Origin: JALYGJ01 sp036558545
Lineage (GTDB): Bacteria; Chloroflexota; Limnocylindria; Limnocylindrales; CSP1-4
Assembly: GCA_036558545.1 (NCBI GenBank)
Contig: DATBFJ010000101.1
Coordinates: 16,473 to 80,472, forward strand
Length of the DNA: 64,000 nt
Direction: 5' to 3'
The notes beneath the pieces are model-generated. The model did no database searches and had not been told where the DNA came from. It saw only the letters and a program-made list of their open reading frames with translations. Shown here one piece after another: positions 8,022 through 16,207 of the stretch; the first letter of the stretch is position 1; every line of letters begins with the position of its first letter. The position numbers and the translations under genes were made by a program.

Positions 8022-8910
8022 AGCGCGCGAGCACCTCGTCGACGAGCAGCCGATCGGTCAGGTCGTGCGGTCTCGGCACATTGAAGTTTTTGCTCGTGAT
8101 CACCGCAACGAGCTCCAGATCCGGAAACACGTGCACACGATTGCCGCCCATGCCGCTCATGTAGTACGAGTCGTGTCCGCCAAACGAGCGGAGCCACCAG
8201 AGATAGCCGTATTGGGTTCGCTCATCAATTCGTGCGTGGGCACGCGTCGACTCGCTGATCCATGAACTGGCAACGGCTCCGCGACCACCTTCGAGGTAGA
8301 GCATGCCGAGGTTCAGCCAGGCGCGGCTGGTAAGCATCAGGCCACCGGCCGCCGAATCTTCGTCGCGCGGTGTCCGCGGCCATCGATAACGCTCAACGCC
8401 CACGACCGGAAAGAGCCTGCGTTCTGCGTACCGCGACAGCCGCTCTCCGATCGTCGCGGCCAGCGCGACTCCAAGGAGCAGCACGCCCGCGGTGCAATAG
8501 CTGAAACCGACTCGATCGCGCACTGGAAGATCGAGCGCAAATTGAGCCCAGTCCCGGGACGGGTACATCAGATCTTCGTTTCCGGGAGACATCTCATCCC
8601 AGTCGTTGCAATCCAGCGCGGAGCTCATCGTCAGCAACTGTTCGATGGTGATCGGCGCCTTGGCCGGGTCGATGGAGCGATCCGTCAGAAGGTCGCCCAA
8701 CGAAACGTCGACACCACCGATCAAACCGTCGGCGATCGCGATGCCGACGAGCATGCCGAGGACGGTCTTGGCACACGACCGGGTGCTGTGCAGCGTGTCG
8801 AGGTCGCCTTCGAGATATTGCTCGTGAACGATCTCGCCGTGTCGACTCACCACGACGCTCGTGATTGCTCCGAATTCATGGAGGTCCATGGATGCGCCGT
8901 GGCCGGTCAT
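8011..8910 (-). CDS. Serine hydrolase, beta-lactamase/PBP-like fold
   Basis: 299 residues. The nucleophile motif SxxK is SCAK at about 45-48, in STRSCAKTVLGMLVG. Tyr in FSYCTAGVLLLG takes the place of the usual YxN, and a C-terminal YYMSGMGGNRVHVFPDLELV matches the last strand of the class C/EstB-like fold. No signal peptide is evident, so it is probably a cytoplasmic esterase or amidase rather than a beta-lactamase. It overlaps the upstream methyltransferase by 4 bases and the downstream one by 11, so it sits inside a tightly coupled three-gene unit. Confidence 0.75.
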   Translation of the reverse strand: MTGHGASMDLHEFGAITSVVVSRHGEIVHEQYLEGDLDTLHSTRSCAKTVLGMLVGIAIADGLIGGVDVSLGDLLTDRSIDPAKAPITIEQLLTMSSALDCNDWDEMSPGNEDLMYPSRDWAQFALDLPVRDRVGFSYCTAGVLLLGVALAATIGERLSRYAERRLFPVVGVERYRWPRTPRDEDSAAGGLMLTSRAWLNLGMLYLEGGRGAVASSWISESTRAHARIDERTQYGYLWWLRSFGGHDSYYMSGMGGNRVHVFPDLELVAVITSKNFNVPRPHDLTDRLLVDEVLARYAA

Positions 8911-9806
8911 GCCGTTGCCCTGCCAAGGACGAAGAACCGCGATGTCGTGGTGACTTCCGCACGTGCGAAGCCCGCGTCCAGCAAAGCGGCCCGGAGCTCG
9001 TCGGGCTCGTAAAAGACCTTGATGATCGAGAACTTGCGCCCATCGTTCAGCTCACGTGGCTGGTGTTCGTCAATCGTCTCGTCGTAGTCGGGACTACCCG
9101 CCTCGTCGACGAACGCAAAGAGGCCACCTGGCTTCAGCCATCGGTGCACGATCGCCAGGAATTCGGGCAGGCGCCGGCGACGGACGTGGCTCAGCCATGC
9201 ACCGCAGAACACCGCATCGACTTGGCGATCAGGCTCAGCCCAGGCGTCGCGGATGTGGATGTGGGCGCGCATGCCATGGGCGATCAGCTTCTTGCGCGCG
9301 ACGTCGAGGACTTCTTCGGAGACGTCGTAAATCCATAGCTGGCCCTTTGAGGCAAGAAGCGTCGACCACCAGCCCGTACCCGCCGCGAGCTCGACGATCT
9401 CGCCACTGATCGGCAAGGAATCGAGCCACAGCGTGGCAGCGTCCAGATCAGCCTGGAATACGGCCCGCTCGAGCGGGGGCCGCCATTCGGCGCCGTAGAA
9501 CTCGTCGTATTCCGGAGCTCGAGCCGCGTAGTAATCGCGCAGTGCCGCGTTCTCTTCTGAGTTGTGCCTGGCTGCCTGCGAGCGAGATTGCATCCCGTCT
9601 CTCAATCGGTAGCGCAGGAACTCGTTGTCCTGGGCCTTGCCAACGCACGATGAGCACAGCTGAGCCCATCCCTCCAGGTCGTCGGCCGTGCGCGTGGTGT
9701 ATGGCCGACCACACCACAGGCAATTGAACGAAGCGTGAAATCCCGACTCCGACGCGGCCGTCAATCGAGGGCGATCAGCCAAACGCCGCCACCTTGAAGA
9801 ATGCAT
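8907..9806 (-). CDS. Zinc-ribbon SAM-dependent methyltransferase
   Basis: The start is uncertain: an ATG at 9806 (used here) or TTGs at 9782 and 9764. The frame is open to 9914 but overlaps the neighbour. The N-terminus has a treble-clef-like zinc site, FNCLWCGRPY, then about 20 residues, then LCSSCVGKA. The rest is a class I methyltransferase (IVELAAGTGWWSTLL, IHIRDAWAEPD, FCGAWLSHVRRR, HRWLKPGGLFAF) homologous to the gene at 7311-8021. The 4-base overlap with the serine hydrolase indicates co-translation. The zinc ribbon could recruit a protein or nucleic acid partner; the substrate is unknown. Confidence 0.72.
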   Translation of the reverse strand: MHSSRWRRLADRPRLTAASESGFHASFNCLWCGRPYTTRTADDLEGWAQLCSSCVGKAQDNEFLRYRLRDGMQSRSQAARHNSEENAALRDYYAARAPEYDEFYGAEWRPPLERAVFQADLDAATLWLDSLPISGEIVELAAGTGWWSTLLASKGQLWIYDVSEEVLDVARKKLIAHGMRAHIHIRDAWAEPDRQVDAVFCGAWLSHVRRRRLPEFLAIVHRWLKPGGLFAFVDEAGSPDYDETIDEHQPRELNDGRKFSIIKVFYEPDELRAALLDAGFARAEVTTTSRFFVLGRATA

Positions 9807-10716
9807 CCTCCGGGACCTCGTCGGTGAAGGTGCCCGGGTCGAAGATCTCCGCCAGAAGGGCAATGCCGTCGACGACGCGCGGTCCGGGCCGGCTGAAGTA
9901 GGACGATCCGTCAACAGCGTAGATCTCGCCCTCGCTCAGCGCGGCCATTTGGTCAAGCCAGGCAGGACGGTTGGCCGCACCTGAGTGCCACTCGTCGACA
10001 GTTCGATGGGCGTCAAATCCGCACGGCATCAGGATGAGCACCTCTGGTTCCACATCTCGAACGCTCTGCCAGCTCGTCTCCACGGCCGGCTCGCCGGGGG
10101 TGCCGAGCAGGTCCCATCCACCCGCCCGGCGGACCTGCTCTGGAACCCAATGGCCCGCCGCGAAGGGCGGGTCGAGCCATTCGAGTGATACGACCCTTCG
10201 CGGCGGCATGCCGGCCAGGCGGCGCTCGAGGACGCGATTCTCGATGCGCGCCAACCGCTCGCGCAGCAGCTCGATCAGGCCGACTGCCTCATCCTCTGCC
10301 TCAGCGTAAGCACCCACGGTCGAGATCGAGTTGAAAATGCCCTCAATGCTCGTCGGCTCGAGGCTGATGATCTGTGAGTCCGTTCCGGCCAGCTTCACGG
10401 CCTGAGCGACGTCGCGGTACGAGACCGCGCAGACGTCGCATAGTTCCTGGGTCAGGATGAGGTCCGGGTCGGCCTTCGCCAGCGCCTCGACATCGAGTCG
10501 GTAGATCGACTCGCCGCCCTGGACTGACGCGGCAACCCTGTCGTTGATCTGGCGGCTCGTAGCCGTGGCGACCGCGCCGACATCCGAGGTCATCGCGGGA
10601 ATATCGGCTGCCTCAGGTGGGTAGTCGCATTCATGGGTTCGGCCAACGATCTCGTCGCCCAGACCCAGTGCGAAGCAGATCTCCGTCGCCGACGGCAGAA
10701 GGGACACTATGCGCAC
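9775..10716 (-). CDS. BtuF-like cobalamin-binding protein
   Basis: 313 residues of the periplasmic-binding-protein-like helical-backbone family: MRIVSLLPSATEI, GLGDEIVGRTHECDYP and the CDVCAVSY segment typical of cobalamin-binding relatives. There is no signal peptide or lipobox and no btuC/btuD permease nearby, so it may be a cytosolic corrinoid or metal-chelate binder rather than a transport component. It starts at GTG 10716 with a TATCCT box 7 nt upstream, suggesting a leaderless mRNA. It is divergent from the ABC exporter genes. Confidence 0.75.
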   Translation of the reverse strand: MRIVSLLPSATEICFALGLGDEIVGRTHECDYPPEAADIPAMTSDVGAVATATSRQINDRVAASVQGGESIYRLDVEALAKADPDLILTQELCDVCAVSYRDVAQAVKLAGTDSQIISLEPTSIEGIFNSISTVGAYAEAEDEAVGLIELLRERLARIENRVLERRLAGMPPRRVVSLEWLDPPFAAGHWVPEQVRRAGGWDLLGTPGEPAVETSWQSVRDVEPEVLILMPCGFDAHRTVDEWHSGAANRPAWLDQMAALSEGEIYAVDGSSYFSRPGPRVVDGIALLAEIFDPGTFTDEVPEDAFFKVAAFG

Positions 10717-10723
10717 GACAGGC

Positions 10724-10743
10724 AGGATAGGCCGTTACGGCCT
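10724..10743. promoter_or_regulatory. Divergent promoter with 15-bp palindrome
   Basis: The minus-strand -10 box TATCCT (10724-10729) abuts a perfect palindrome AGGCCGT-t-ACGGCCT (10729-10743). It lies between the BtuF-like gene and the ABC ATPase gene. It could be an operator controlling one or both directions. Confidence 0.4.
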
Positions 10744-10764
10744 TGCCTCCTCGCGGATGTTCGA

Positions 10765-10770
10765 TAGGCT
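10765..10770 (+). promoter_or_regulatory. -10 box for leaderless ABC ATPase gene
   Basis: TAGGCT lies 6 nt upstream of the GTG start at 10777, with no Shine-Dalgarno in between. Confidence 0.4.
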
Positions 10771-10776
10771 CACCTT

Positions 10777-11727
10777 GTGACAACGCAGGCTGGCGGAACC
10801 GGCGGCGGCAAGGCCGTCGTGGTCGATGGGGTGTGGAAGCGCTTCGGCACGACCGACGTGGTGGCCGATCTCTCGTTCGACGTGGGGCCGAAGGAGATCC
10901 TGGGCTTTCTCGGGCCGAACGGTGCCGGCAAGACAACGACGATGCGCATGATCCTTGACATCATCCGGCCCGACTCAGGGACGATCCGGGTCTTTGACCA
11001 GCCGTCAGGAGTGGAGCACCAGGCGCGCATCGGCTACCTTCCTGAAGACCGCGGGCTGTACCGAGATGTGCCGGTTGTCGACACTCTGGCCTACTTCGGC
11101 GCGCTGCGCGGGTTGCCTCTGGCAGAGTCGAAAAAGCGGGCCACGAAGTTGCTGACCGACGTCGGATTGGGCGATTCGCTCACGAAGAAGGGCGCCGAGC
11201 TATCGCGGGGCATGCACCAGAAGGCCCAGCTGGTCGCCACGATCATCAACGAGCCAGACCTCTTGATCGTCGACGAGCCTTTCTCCGGGCTCGATCCGGT
11301 GAATGCCCAGATGCTCAAGGAACTGCTCCTGGCTCAGCGGGACCGTGGTGCTGCCGTGATCATGAGCACGCATGACATGGAGGACGCCCAGGTCCTGTGC
11401 GATCGGATCGTGTTGATCGACAAGGGTCGCAGGTTGCTCTACGGCGCGGTCGGCGACGTCCGGCGCGCGTTCAGTGACGGCGCAGTTGAGGTCCAAGGCT
11501 CGGACTTGCCGCTCGATACGACGGCACTGCCCGCGGCCAGTCACGCGACTGCATACGATGGCTCGGTCCGCTACCTGTTGCGCGACGGTCAGACTGCCCA
11601 GGATCTTTTCCGCGAGCTGGCCGCGACTCCGGCGGTCGTCGAGCGCTTCGCCGTCGAGGCACCCAATCTGGCCGAGATATTCGTCCGCGCGGTGGCGGGC
11701 GACGAGCGCGCGGAGCGCGTGGCATGA
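10777..11727 (+). CDS. ABC exporter ATP-binding protein, NatA type
   Basis: 316 residues. Walker A GPNGAGKT at 46-53, signature LSRGM at 142-146, Walker B LLIVDEP at 162-168 and switch His in STHDMEDAQ. The C-terminal extension of about 90 residues after the ATPase core is typical of the NatA/DUF4162 class, which pairs with a 6-TM permease such as NatB. It starts at GTG 10777, and its stop overlaps the permease ATG by 4 bases. The exported substrate (Na+, drug or peptide) cannot be read from the sequence. Confidence 0.88.
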   Translation: MTTQAGGTGGGKAVVVDGVWKRFGTTDVVADLSFDVGPKEILGFLGPNGAGKTTTMRMILDIIRPDSGTIRVFDQPSGVEHQARIGYLPEDRGLYRDVPVVDTLAYFGALRGLPLAESKKRATKLLTDVGLGDSLTKKGAELSRGMHQKAQLVATIINEPDLLIVDEPFSGLDPVNAQMLKELLLAQRDRGAAVIMSTHDMEDAQVLCDRIVLIDKGRRLLYGAVGDVRRAFSDGAVEVQGSDLPLDTTALPAASHATAYDGSVRYLLRDGQTAQDLFRELAATPAVVERFAVEAPNLAEIFVRAVAGDERAERVA

Positions 11728-12965
11728 CCTCGGATTTCGCGCGCTTGGTCGCCCTCGTCGCCCGGCGCGACTACCTGCGCACGGTCCGACGTCGCGGCTT
11801 CGTCGCGGGTACCCTGCTGCTCCCCCTGGCGATGGGGTTCATCTTTGCCCTCTCCGCGTTCAACTCGTCGTCATTCACCGGTGGCCAGGCAGGGCCGGTC
11901 ATCGTCGTCAACCAGTCGGCAGTGCCAATCAGCCCGGATCCGGCTCTGACTCCCGACGTGGCCGTGGTCGACCTCGCCGCGGCGGATCGTCGCCTGGCCG
12001 CGGGCGAAATCCCGGATTACTTCATCGTTCCTGCCACCTGGCCGAACCGACCAGTGATCACCGTGGTCTCGCCCGCGCAACCCGCAGGAGGACGCGCGCA
12101 GGTGCAGCTGACCCGTCGGCTGGCGGCACAGTCGGAGATGGACCTGTTGCTGCGAACGTCGCTGGTGCGAGCGTCGGGAGTGCCCGATACGGTCCTCGCG
12201 CAGCTGATCACGCCCGTGCAGTACATCGACGCGGGCGCGAATGGCGGTCAGTCGTCTGACGCGGCCATCCTCAGCTCCTTCCTCGTTCCCTATGCGTTCA
12301 CGCTCATCTTCATGCTCAGCATCTTCATCACGAGCGGGTACCTGCTGCAGTCAGTGACCGAGGAGAAGGAGAACCGCGTCGTCGAGATCCTGTTGAGCTC
12401 GATACCGGCACTGCCGCTGATGGCGGGCAAGGTCCTCGGCCTTGGAGCGGCTGGTCTTACACAGGTTGCGATCTGGGTCGGCACTGCCCTTGTCGCCCTG
12501 CCGCTGCTCAACAACCAGTTCCAGCTGACGATCCAAATCTCGCCACTGACGCTGCTGCTGGCGGTCGTTTTCTTCGCACTCGGCTACATGTCGTACGGCG
12601 CGATCTACGCGGCCGTCGGTGCGCTTGCTCCGGGCGCACGGGAGGCACAGCAGTACGCGAGCGTCTTCGGTGTGATTGCGGTCGTTCCGATCGTGCTGTT
12701 GCCGGCATTCCTGAGCGATCCGAACGCACCGATGGTGCTGCTGCTGTGCGTGCTGCCGCTGACGGCACCGGCTGCCATGTTGGCAGTGCTCGCGTCTTCC
12801 ACCGCCGTTCCGTGGGCGCTGGTCGTGGTGTCACTCGCCGCGCAGATCGTGTTTGTCGCGCTCGCCACAGTGGGCACCAGTCGCATCTTCCGCGCGACTC
12901 TGCTGCTCTACGGAGTGCGGCCCAGCCTGCGTCGAATTGCCGGTGCGATGTTCGCCCGCTCCTAG
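11724..12965 (+). CDS. ABC exporter permease, NatB/ABC-2 type
   Basis: 413 residues. One N-terminal membrane helix (about 22-45) is followed by a large extracytoplasmic domain of about 150 residues and then five hydrophobic segments. The ABC-2 hallmark SVTEEKENRVVEILLSS, followed by GKVLGLG, couples to the ATPase. It is co-translated with the ATP-binding gene through an ATGA overlap. This is the NatB-like topology; the substrate is not known. Confidence 0.85.
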   Translation: MTSDFARLVALVARRDYLRTVRRRGFVAGTLLLPLAMGFIFALSAFNSSSFTGGQAGPVIVVNQSAVPISPDPALTPDVAVVDLAAADRRLAAGEIPDYFIVPATWPNRPVITVVSPAQPAGGRAQVQLTRRLAAQSEMDLLLRTSLVRASGVPDTVLAQLITPVQYIDAGANGGQSSDAAILSSFLVPYAFTLIFMLSIFITSGYLLQSVTEEKENRVVEILLSSIPALPLMAGKVLGLGAAGLTQVAIWVGTALVALPLLNNQFQLTIQISPLTLLLAVVFFALGYMSYGAIYAAVGALAPGAREAQQYASVFGVIAVVPIVLLPAFLSDPNAPMVLLLCVLPLTAPAAMLAVLASSTAVPWALVVVSLAAQIVFVALATVGTSRIFRATLLLYGVRPSLRRIAGAMFARS

Positions 12966-12990
12966 CGGGCTGGAATCCAGTGACGGAAGG

Positions 12991-13281
12991 TCAGCCGGGC
13001 GCCTTCCACTCGTCGATTGTCGCCCTCGCAGAGTCTTTGTCCTTGAACCAACGCGCGTTGAGTTCTGTGTATTGGGCCCACTCGGACGGCAGTGAGTCTT
13101 CGGGGTAGATGGCGTTGACCGGGCACTCGGGTTCGCATGCACCACAGTCGATGCACTCGTCAGGATCGATGAACAGCATGCGATCGGTGCCGGAGTCGAA
13201 GTGGATGCAATCCACGGGGCATACCGCGACGCACGATTGATCGATGACGTCGATGCACGGTTCGGCGATCACGTACGTCAT
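12991..13281 (-). CDS. fdxA: 7Fe ferredoxin
   Basis: 96 residues. The cysteine pattern C9-x7-C17-x3-C21-P with C53 is expected to hold a [3Fe-4S] cluster. C21 with C43-x2-C46-x2-C49 is expected to hold a [4Fe-4S] cluster; C25 is the extra free Cys seen in Azotobacter FdI-type proteins. The length and the aromatic/acidic C-terminal tail (WAQYTELNARWF) fit the FdxA family. It is a low-potential electron carrier that could serve the 2-oxoacid:ferredoxin oxidoreductase encoded 16 kb away. It lies just downstream of the cupredoxin gene. Confidence 0.93.
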   Translation of the reverse strand: MTYVIAEPCIDVIDQSCVAVCPVDCIHFDSGTDRMLFIDPDECIDCGACEPECPVNAIYPEDSLPSEWAQYTELNARWFKDKDSARATIDEWKAPG

Positions 13282-13339
13282 CTACGGTTCTCTCCTGGTA
13301 ATCACGGTTGGTCTAAGCCTAAATGGCCGGAGGGCAATC

Positions 13340-13927
13340 TTAGCGATCTTCCGGCGTGACCAGCACAACGTCTGCTGCCATGCCCTGCTCGAGGTGGCCG
13401 GGCAGGTGGCACAGCATCTGAAGCGTACCCATGTCTGGCACGTGATACAGCACGCTGGTCGATCCACCTGATGCGAGCAGGATGCGCAGGCCGCCTACGC
13501 CCGGGTCGACGGTTGCGGGAGGCGTCGTCGCGAACGGCGCCGGAGGAGTGTTTACCGCGTCCTCCTCTGCCCAGGCGTCCTGGACAGTGGCATCTCCGAG
13601 CACAAGCTCGTGCTCGACCATGCCGCCGTTGAACACGTTGAGCCGAATGGTCTCACCCGGATACAGGTACAGCGGCGTTGGGTCGAAGTGGTAGTCGCGC
13701 ATGATCACGTTGACGTCGCGCGGCGCCGCATCCGTGCCGGGCCGTTGGCTGGCCGGCGGCGTGGGTGTCGGCGTGCCGGCCAGCGCGGCGCCAAGCAATA
13801 CAAGGCCCAGCGCGAGCGCCGCGCCGACTATCAGGACAACGACCGGTCCGCGTGAGATGCGTCGCGCGCTGTTGTCTGTCCGACTGTCGGTCGAAGCGCG
13901 CGGCTCTTGTGGCGACGTGTCAGGCAC
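13340..13927 (-). CDS. Membrane-anchored cupredoxin
   Basis: 195 residues. A single N-terminal membrane helix (about 29-50) is followed by a Thr/Pro-rich linker and a plastocyanin-like domain. Likely type 1 copper ligands are His in MVEHELVLG, then Cys, His and Met in MLCHLPGHLEQGM. It is an extracytoplasmic electron carrier or copper-binding protein. The small membrane ORF 14 bp upstream probably shares its transcript, and the ferredoxin gene follows downstream. The electron partner is not visible in this window. Confidence 0.83.
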   Translation of the reverse strand: MPDTSPQEPRASTDSRTDNSARRISRGPVVVLIVGAALALGLVLLGAALAGTPTPTPPASQRPGTDAAPRDVNVIMRDYHFDPTPLYLYPGETIRLNVFNGGMVEHELVLGDATVQDAWAEEDAVNTPPAPFATTPPATVDPGVGGLRILLASGGSTSVLYHVPDMGTLQMLCHLPGHLEQGMAADVVLVTPEDR

Positions 13928-13941
13928 CCCGCCAATCTAGG

Positions 13942-14112
13942 TCATGTCCAGCGAAACGGGTTTGGTTCACCAACCTGGATTGACGTCGCGACGGCGTCCT
14001 GGGCGCCGAATGCGCACAGGGCGATCAAGGCGATCAGCAACAGCAGGCCGGTGCCGCCCATGAGGACGACGGACAGGCTTGGCAGGAAGCGGGGCAACGA
14101 TGCGGCGCGCAT
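13942..14112 (-). CDS. Small single-span membrane protein
   Basis: A 56-residue ORF with ATG at 14112 and TGA at 13942. It has a Shine-Dalgarno GGAGAG just upstream. The N-terminus is basic (MRAASLPRFLPSL), followed by one long hydrophobic segment of about 20 residues (residues 15-35, rich in Leu/Ile/Ala) and a polar tail ending PFRWT. It lies 14 bp before the cupredoxin gene on the same strand. The fit of RBS, topology and spacing supports a real gene. I do not recognise the family; a subunit or chaperone for the cupredoxin is conceivable. Confidence 0.5.
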   Translation of the reverse strand: MRAASLPRFLPSLSVVLMGGTGLLLLIALIALCAFGAQDAVATSIQVGEPNPFRWT

Positions 14113-14198
14113 GGCTCTCCATTCACTTCACCTACTCGACGGGAGCCGATCGAACGGCGGCAGCCGGGATCGGTGCGCGAGAGGTTAGAAACGGACAG

Positions 14199-14234
14199 TT
14201 ATCGCGCGCTTAGCGCTGGCTTATCGCTCGCTTA
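14199..14234. repeat. Two 14-bp direct repeats
   Basis: TTATCGCGCGCTTA (14199-14212) and TTATCGCTCGCTTA (14221-14234) differ at one base. Their starts are 22 bp apart, about two helical turns. They lie 87-122 bp upstream of the small membrane ORF/cupredoxin genes. They resemble a tandem regulator-binding site. Confidence 0.5.
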
Positions 14235-14263
14235 TTTCTTTCGTGGAAAATGCCCGCGTCGTC

Positions 14264-14698
14264 CTAGCGGCGGCTCTCGAAGCAGTCGCTGCAGTAGACG
14301 GGCTTTGAGCCCGACGGCCGGAAGGGCACGCTCGCGGTCTTGCCGCAGTTGGCGCACGTCGCCTCGAACATCTCGCGCGGCCGTCGCTCCGAATAGCCGG
14401 ATGAATAGCCACCAGCCGAGTAACCGCCGCTTGACGAGTAGCCAGACGTGGCGTACGAGCTCGAGTAGTCACCCGAGCCGTAGCTGCCGCCGCCGTAGCC
14501 ACCATTGCCGTAGCTGTCGCCGCGCGGTGCGCCATCGGCGGAACCGCGGTTGCGCTGGGCCTTGCGAATCTGTCGGCAAGATGAGCAGCGCTTTGGTGAC
14601 TCCGTGAAGCCGCGCTGCGCGTAAAACTCTTGCTCGCCTGCCGTGAAATTGAACTCCTGGCCGCAATCGACGCAGGTAATGGACCGATCCGTATACAC
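14264..14698 (-). CDS. Double zinc-ribbon protein with Gly/Ser/Tyr-rich linker
   Basis: 144 residues. The N-terminal CVDCGQEF...RCSSCRQIRK is the zf-trcl probable zinc-ribbon domain. The C-terminal CANCGKTASVPFRPSGS...YCSDCFE is a CxxC-x17-CxxC ribbon often found in the same proteins. Between them lies about 45 residues of low-complexity Gly/Ser/Tyr (YGSGDYSSSYATSGYSSS and similar). Start GTG 14698 has GGGAGG about 12 nt upstream. Related proteins are widespread in Chloroflexota and candidate phyla. They may bind nucleic acid, and the Tyr/Gly linker could promote condensation, but neither is shown here. Confidence 0.8.
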   Translation of the reverse strand: MYTDRSITCVDCGQEFNFTAGEQEFYAQRGFTESPKRCSSCRQIRKAQRNRGSADGAPRGDSYGNGGYGGGSYGSGDYSSSYATSGYSSSGGYSAGGYSSGYSERRPREMFEATCANCGKTASVPFRPSGSKPVYCSDCFESRR

Positions 14699-14844
14699 CT
14701 GGAACAGAAACCTCCCTCTCCCTCGGAAAACCGCGGCGAATATATCTACGCTGCGGCCAGAGTCAATCTCCCTGTGAAAATCATGCGAAATCTGGCTCGA
14801 ATGGATTGGCGCGCGGAGCGCGGCTGCGTAACCTTGAGGGCGAG

Positions 14845-15462
14845 ATGGCCGAACCTCCAGTCACGCGCGGTTTCGTTGGCCGCCGCCGCACGCCCGACCA
14901 GGGCAAACGCGTTCCTCCTGGCCAATACGTCACTACTGATTTCCCGGTCCTCTCCGCCGGGCCGACTCCTCATACGCCGCTCGATCGCTGGACGTTGACC
15001 GTCGAAGGACTCGTCGCGGCCCCGAAGTCGTGGTCGTGGCAGGAGTTCCAGGCGCTGCCGTCGCGTGACTTCGTCGTCGACATCAGCTGTGTCACCAAGT
15101 GGACACGCCTCGACATGCGCTGGCACGGCGTGAGCGTGGACACGCTTCTCGAGTCCGTCGATCTCGACAAATCAGCCGCGTTCGTGATCGCTTACTCGGA
15201 CGGTGGCTACACGACGAATTTACCGCTGGCCGACGTGGTCAACGACCAGGCCTTTGTGGCCTATGGCTACGACGGCGCACCTATGACGCCCGAGCACGGC
15301 GGACCCGCCCGACTCGTCGTGCCGCATCTTTATTTCTGGAAGAGCGCCAAATGGATCCGCGGCCTGCGCATCGTCGACCGCGACCAGCCTGGATTCTGGG
15401 AGTCCTTCGGTTATCACAATCGCGGCGATCCCTGGCTCGAAGAACGCTACTCGGGCGACTGA
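14845..15462 (+). CDS. Sulfite oxidase-type molybdopterin oxidoreductase
   Basis: 205 residues of the sulfite-oxidase catalytic fold, without a signal peptide or haem domain. The Mo-ligating Cys is in VDISCVTKWTRLDMRW, and the cofactor-contact region ends YLYFW-like (HLYFWKSAKWIRGL). YedY-like enzymes reduce or oxidise S- or N-oxides or sulfoxides. The flavin reductase gene 2 bp downstream suggests that electrons come from NAD(P)H in the cytoplasm. The ATG at 14845 has GAGGG upstream and a TAACCT box 10 nt away. The substrate is unknown. Confidence 0.85.
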   Translation: MAEPPVTRGFVGRRRTPDQGKRVPPGQYVTTDFPVLSAGPTPHTPLDRWTLTVEGLVAAPKSWSWQEFQALPSRDFVVDISCVTKWTRLDMRWHGVSVDTLLESVDLDKSAAFVIAYSDGGYTTNLPLADVVNDQAFVAYGYDGAPMTPEHGGPARLVVPHLYFWKSAKWIRGLRIVDRDQPGFWESFGYHNRGDPWLEERYSGD

Positions 15463-15464
15463 GA

Positions 15465-16202
15465 GTGGCCGCCATCAGCTGGCTCGTGGCGACGGTCGCG
15501 GCAATCCGCGCCGAGACTCCGCGAGTCAAGACAATCTCGCTCAACGTGCCCGGCTGGACGTCGCACAGGGCTGGGCAGCACGTCGACGTTCGATTGACCG
15601 CCGCGGACGGCTATCAGGCTGAGCGCAGCTATTCGATTGCCTCGGCACCCACGGGACAACCGCTCATCGACCTGACAGTCGAGCGCGTTCCGGACGGGGA
15701 GGTTTCGCCCTTCCTGATCGACGAATTGAGGCTGGGTGATCGTTTCGAGGTTCGCGGACCAATCGGCGGCTACTTCGTCCGCGATCCAGCCGCCGTGGAT
15801 CCATTGCTGCTGATTGCCGGCGGATCGGGCATCGTGCCGCTGATGGCGATGATCCGGGATCGGAGCAAGGTCATGTCACGGGTCCCGTGCACCCTTCTGT
15901 ACAGCTCGCGCACTCCGGACGACGTGATCTACGCGACGGAGCTGCACCAGCTCGCGCAATCTGGCGACGGCCTGCGCATCATCGATACGTTCACCCGCGT
16001 GCAGCCGCCCGGCTGGACCGGCTATGCGCGGCGAATAGACATGGCAATGATCAGCGAGGTGCTCGAGACGACCGGCCGCAAAGCGCAGGCGTTCGTCTGC
16101 GGCCCGACTCCGCTGGTCGAATCCGCGGCCGAAGCGCTTGTCGGCCTCGGTCTGTCTCCGGGCCAGATCAAGACCGAGCGTTTCGGACCGAGCGGAGGCT
16201 GA
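15465..16202 (+). CDS. Flavin/NAD-binding reductase for the Mo enzyme
   Basis: 245 residues from GTG 15465. It has an FAD-binding barrel with RSYSIASAP (FNR RxYS motif), then GGYFV, then an NAD domain with LLIAGGSGIVPLMAM and a C-terminal FVCGPTPLVESAAEALV. There is no 2Fe-2S domain. It begins 2 nt after the Mo oxidoreductase stop, so the two probably form a two-component NAD(P)H-dependent enzyme. The pairing also occurs in actinobacteria. Confidence 0.85.
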   Translation: MAAISWLVATVAAIRAETPRVKTISLNVPGWTSHRAGQHVDVRLTAADGYQAERSYSIASAPTGQPLIDLTVERVPDGEVSPFLIDELRLGDRFEVRGPIGGYFVRDPAAVDPLLLIAGGSGIVPLMAMIRDRSKVMSRVPCTLLYSSRTPDDVIYATELHQLAQSGDGLRIIDTFTRVQPPGWTGYARRIDMAMISEVLETTGRKAQAFVCGPTPLVESAAEALVGLGLSPGQIKTERFGPSGG

Positions 16203-16207
16203 CGAAG

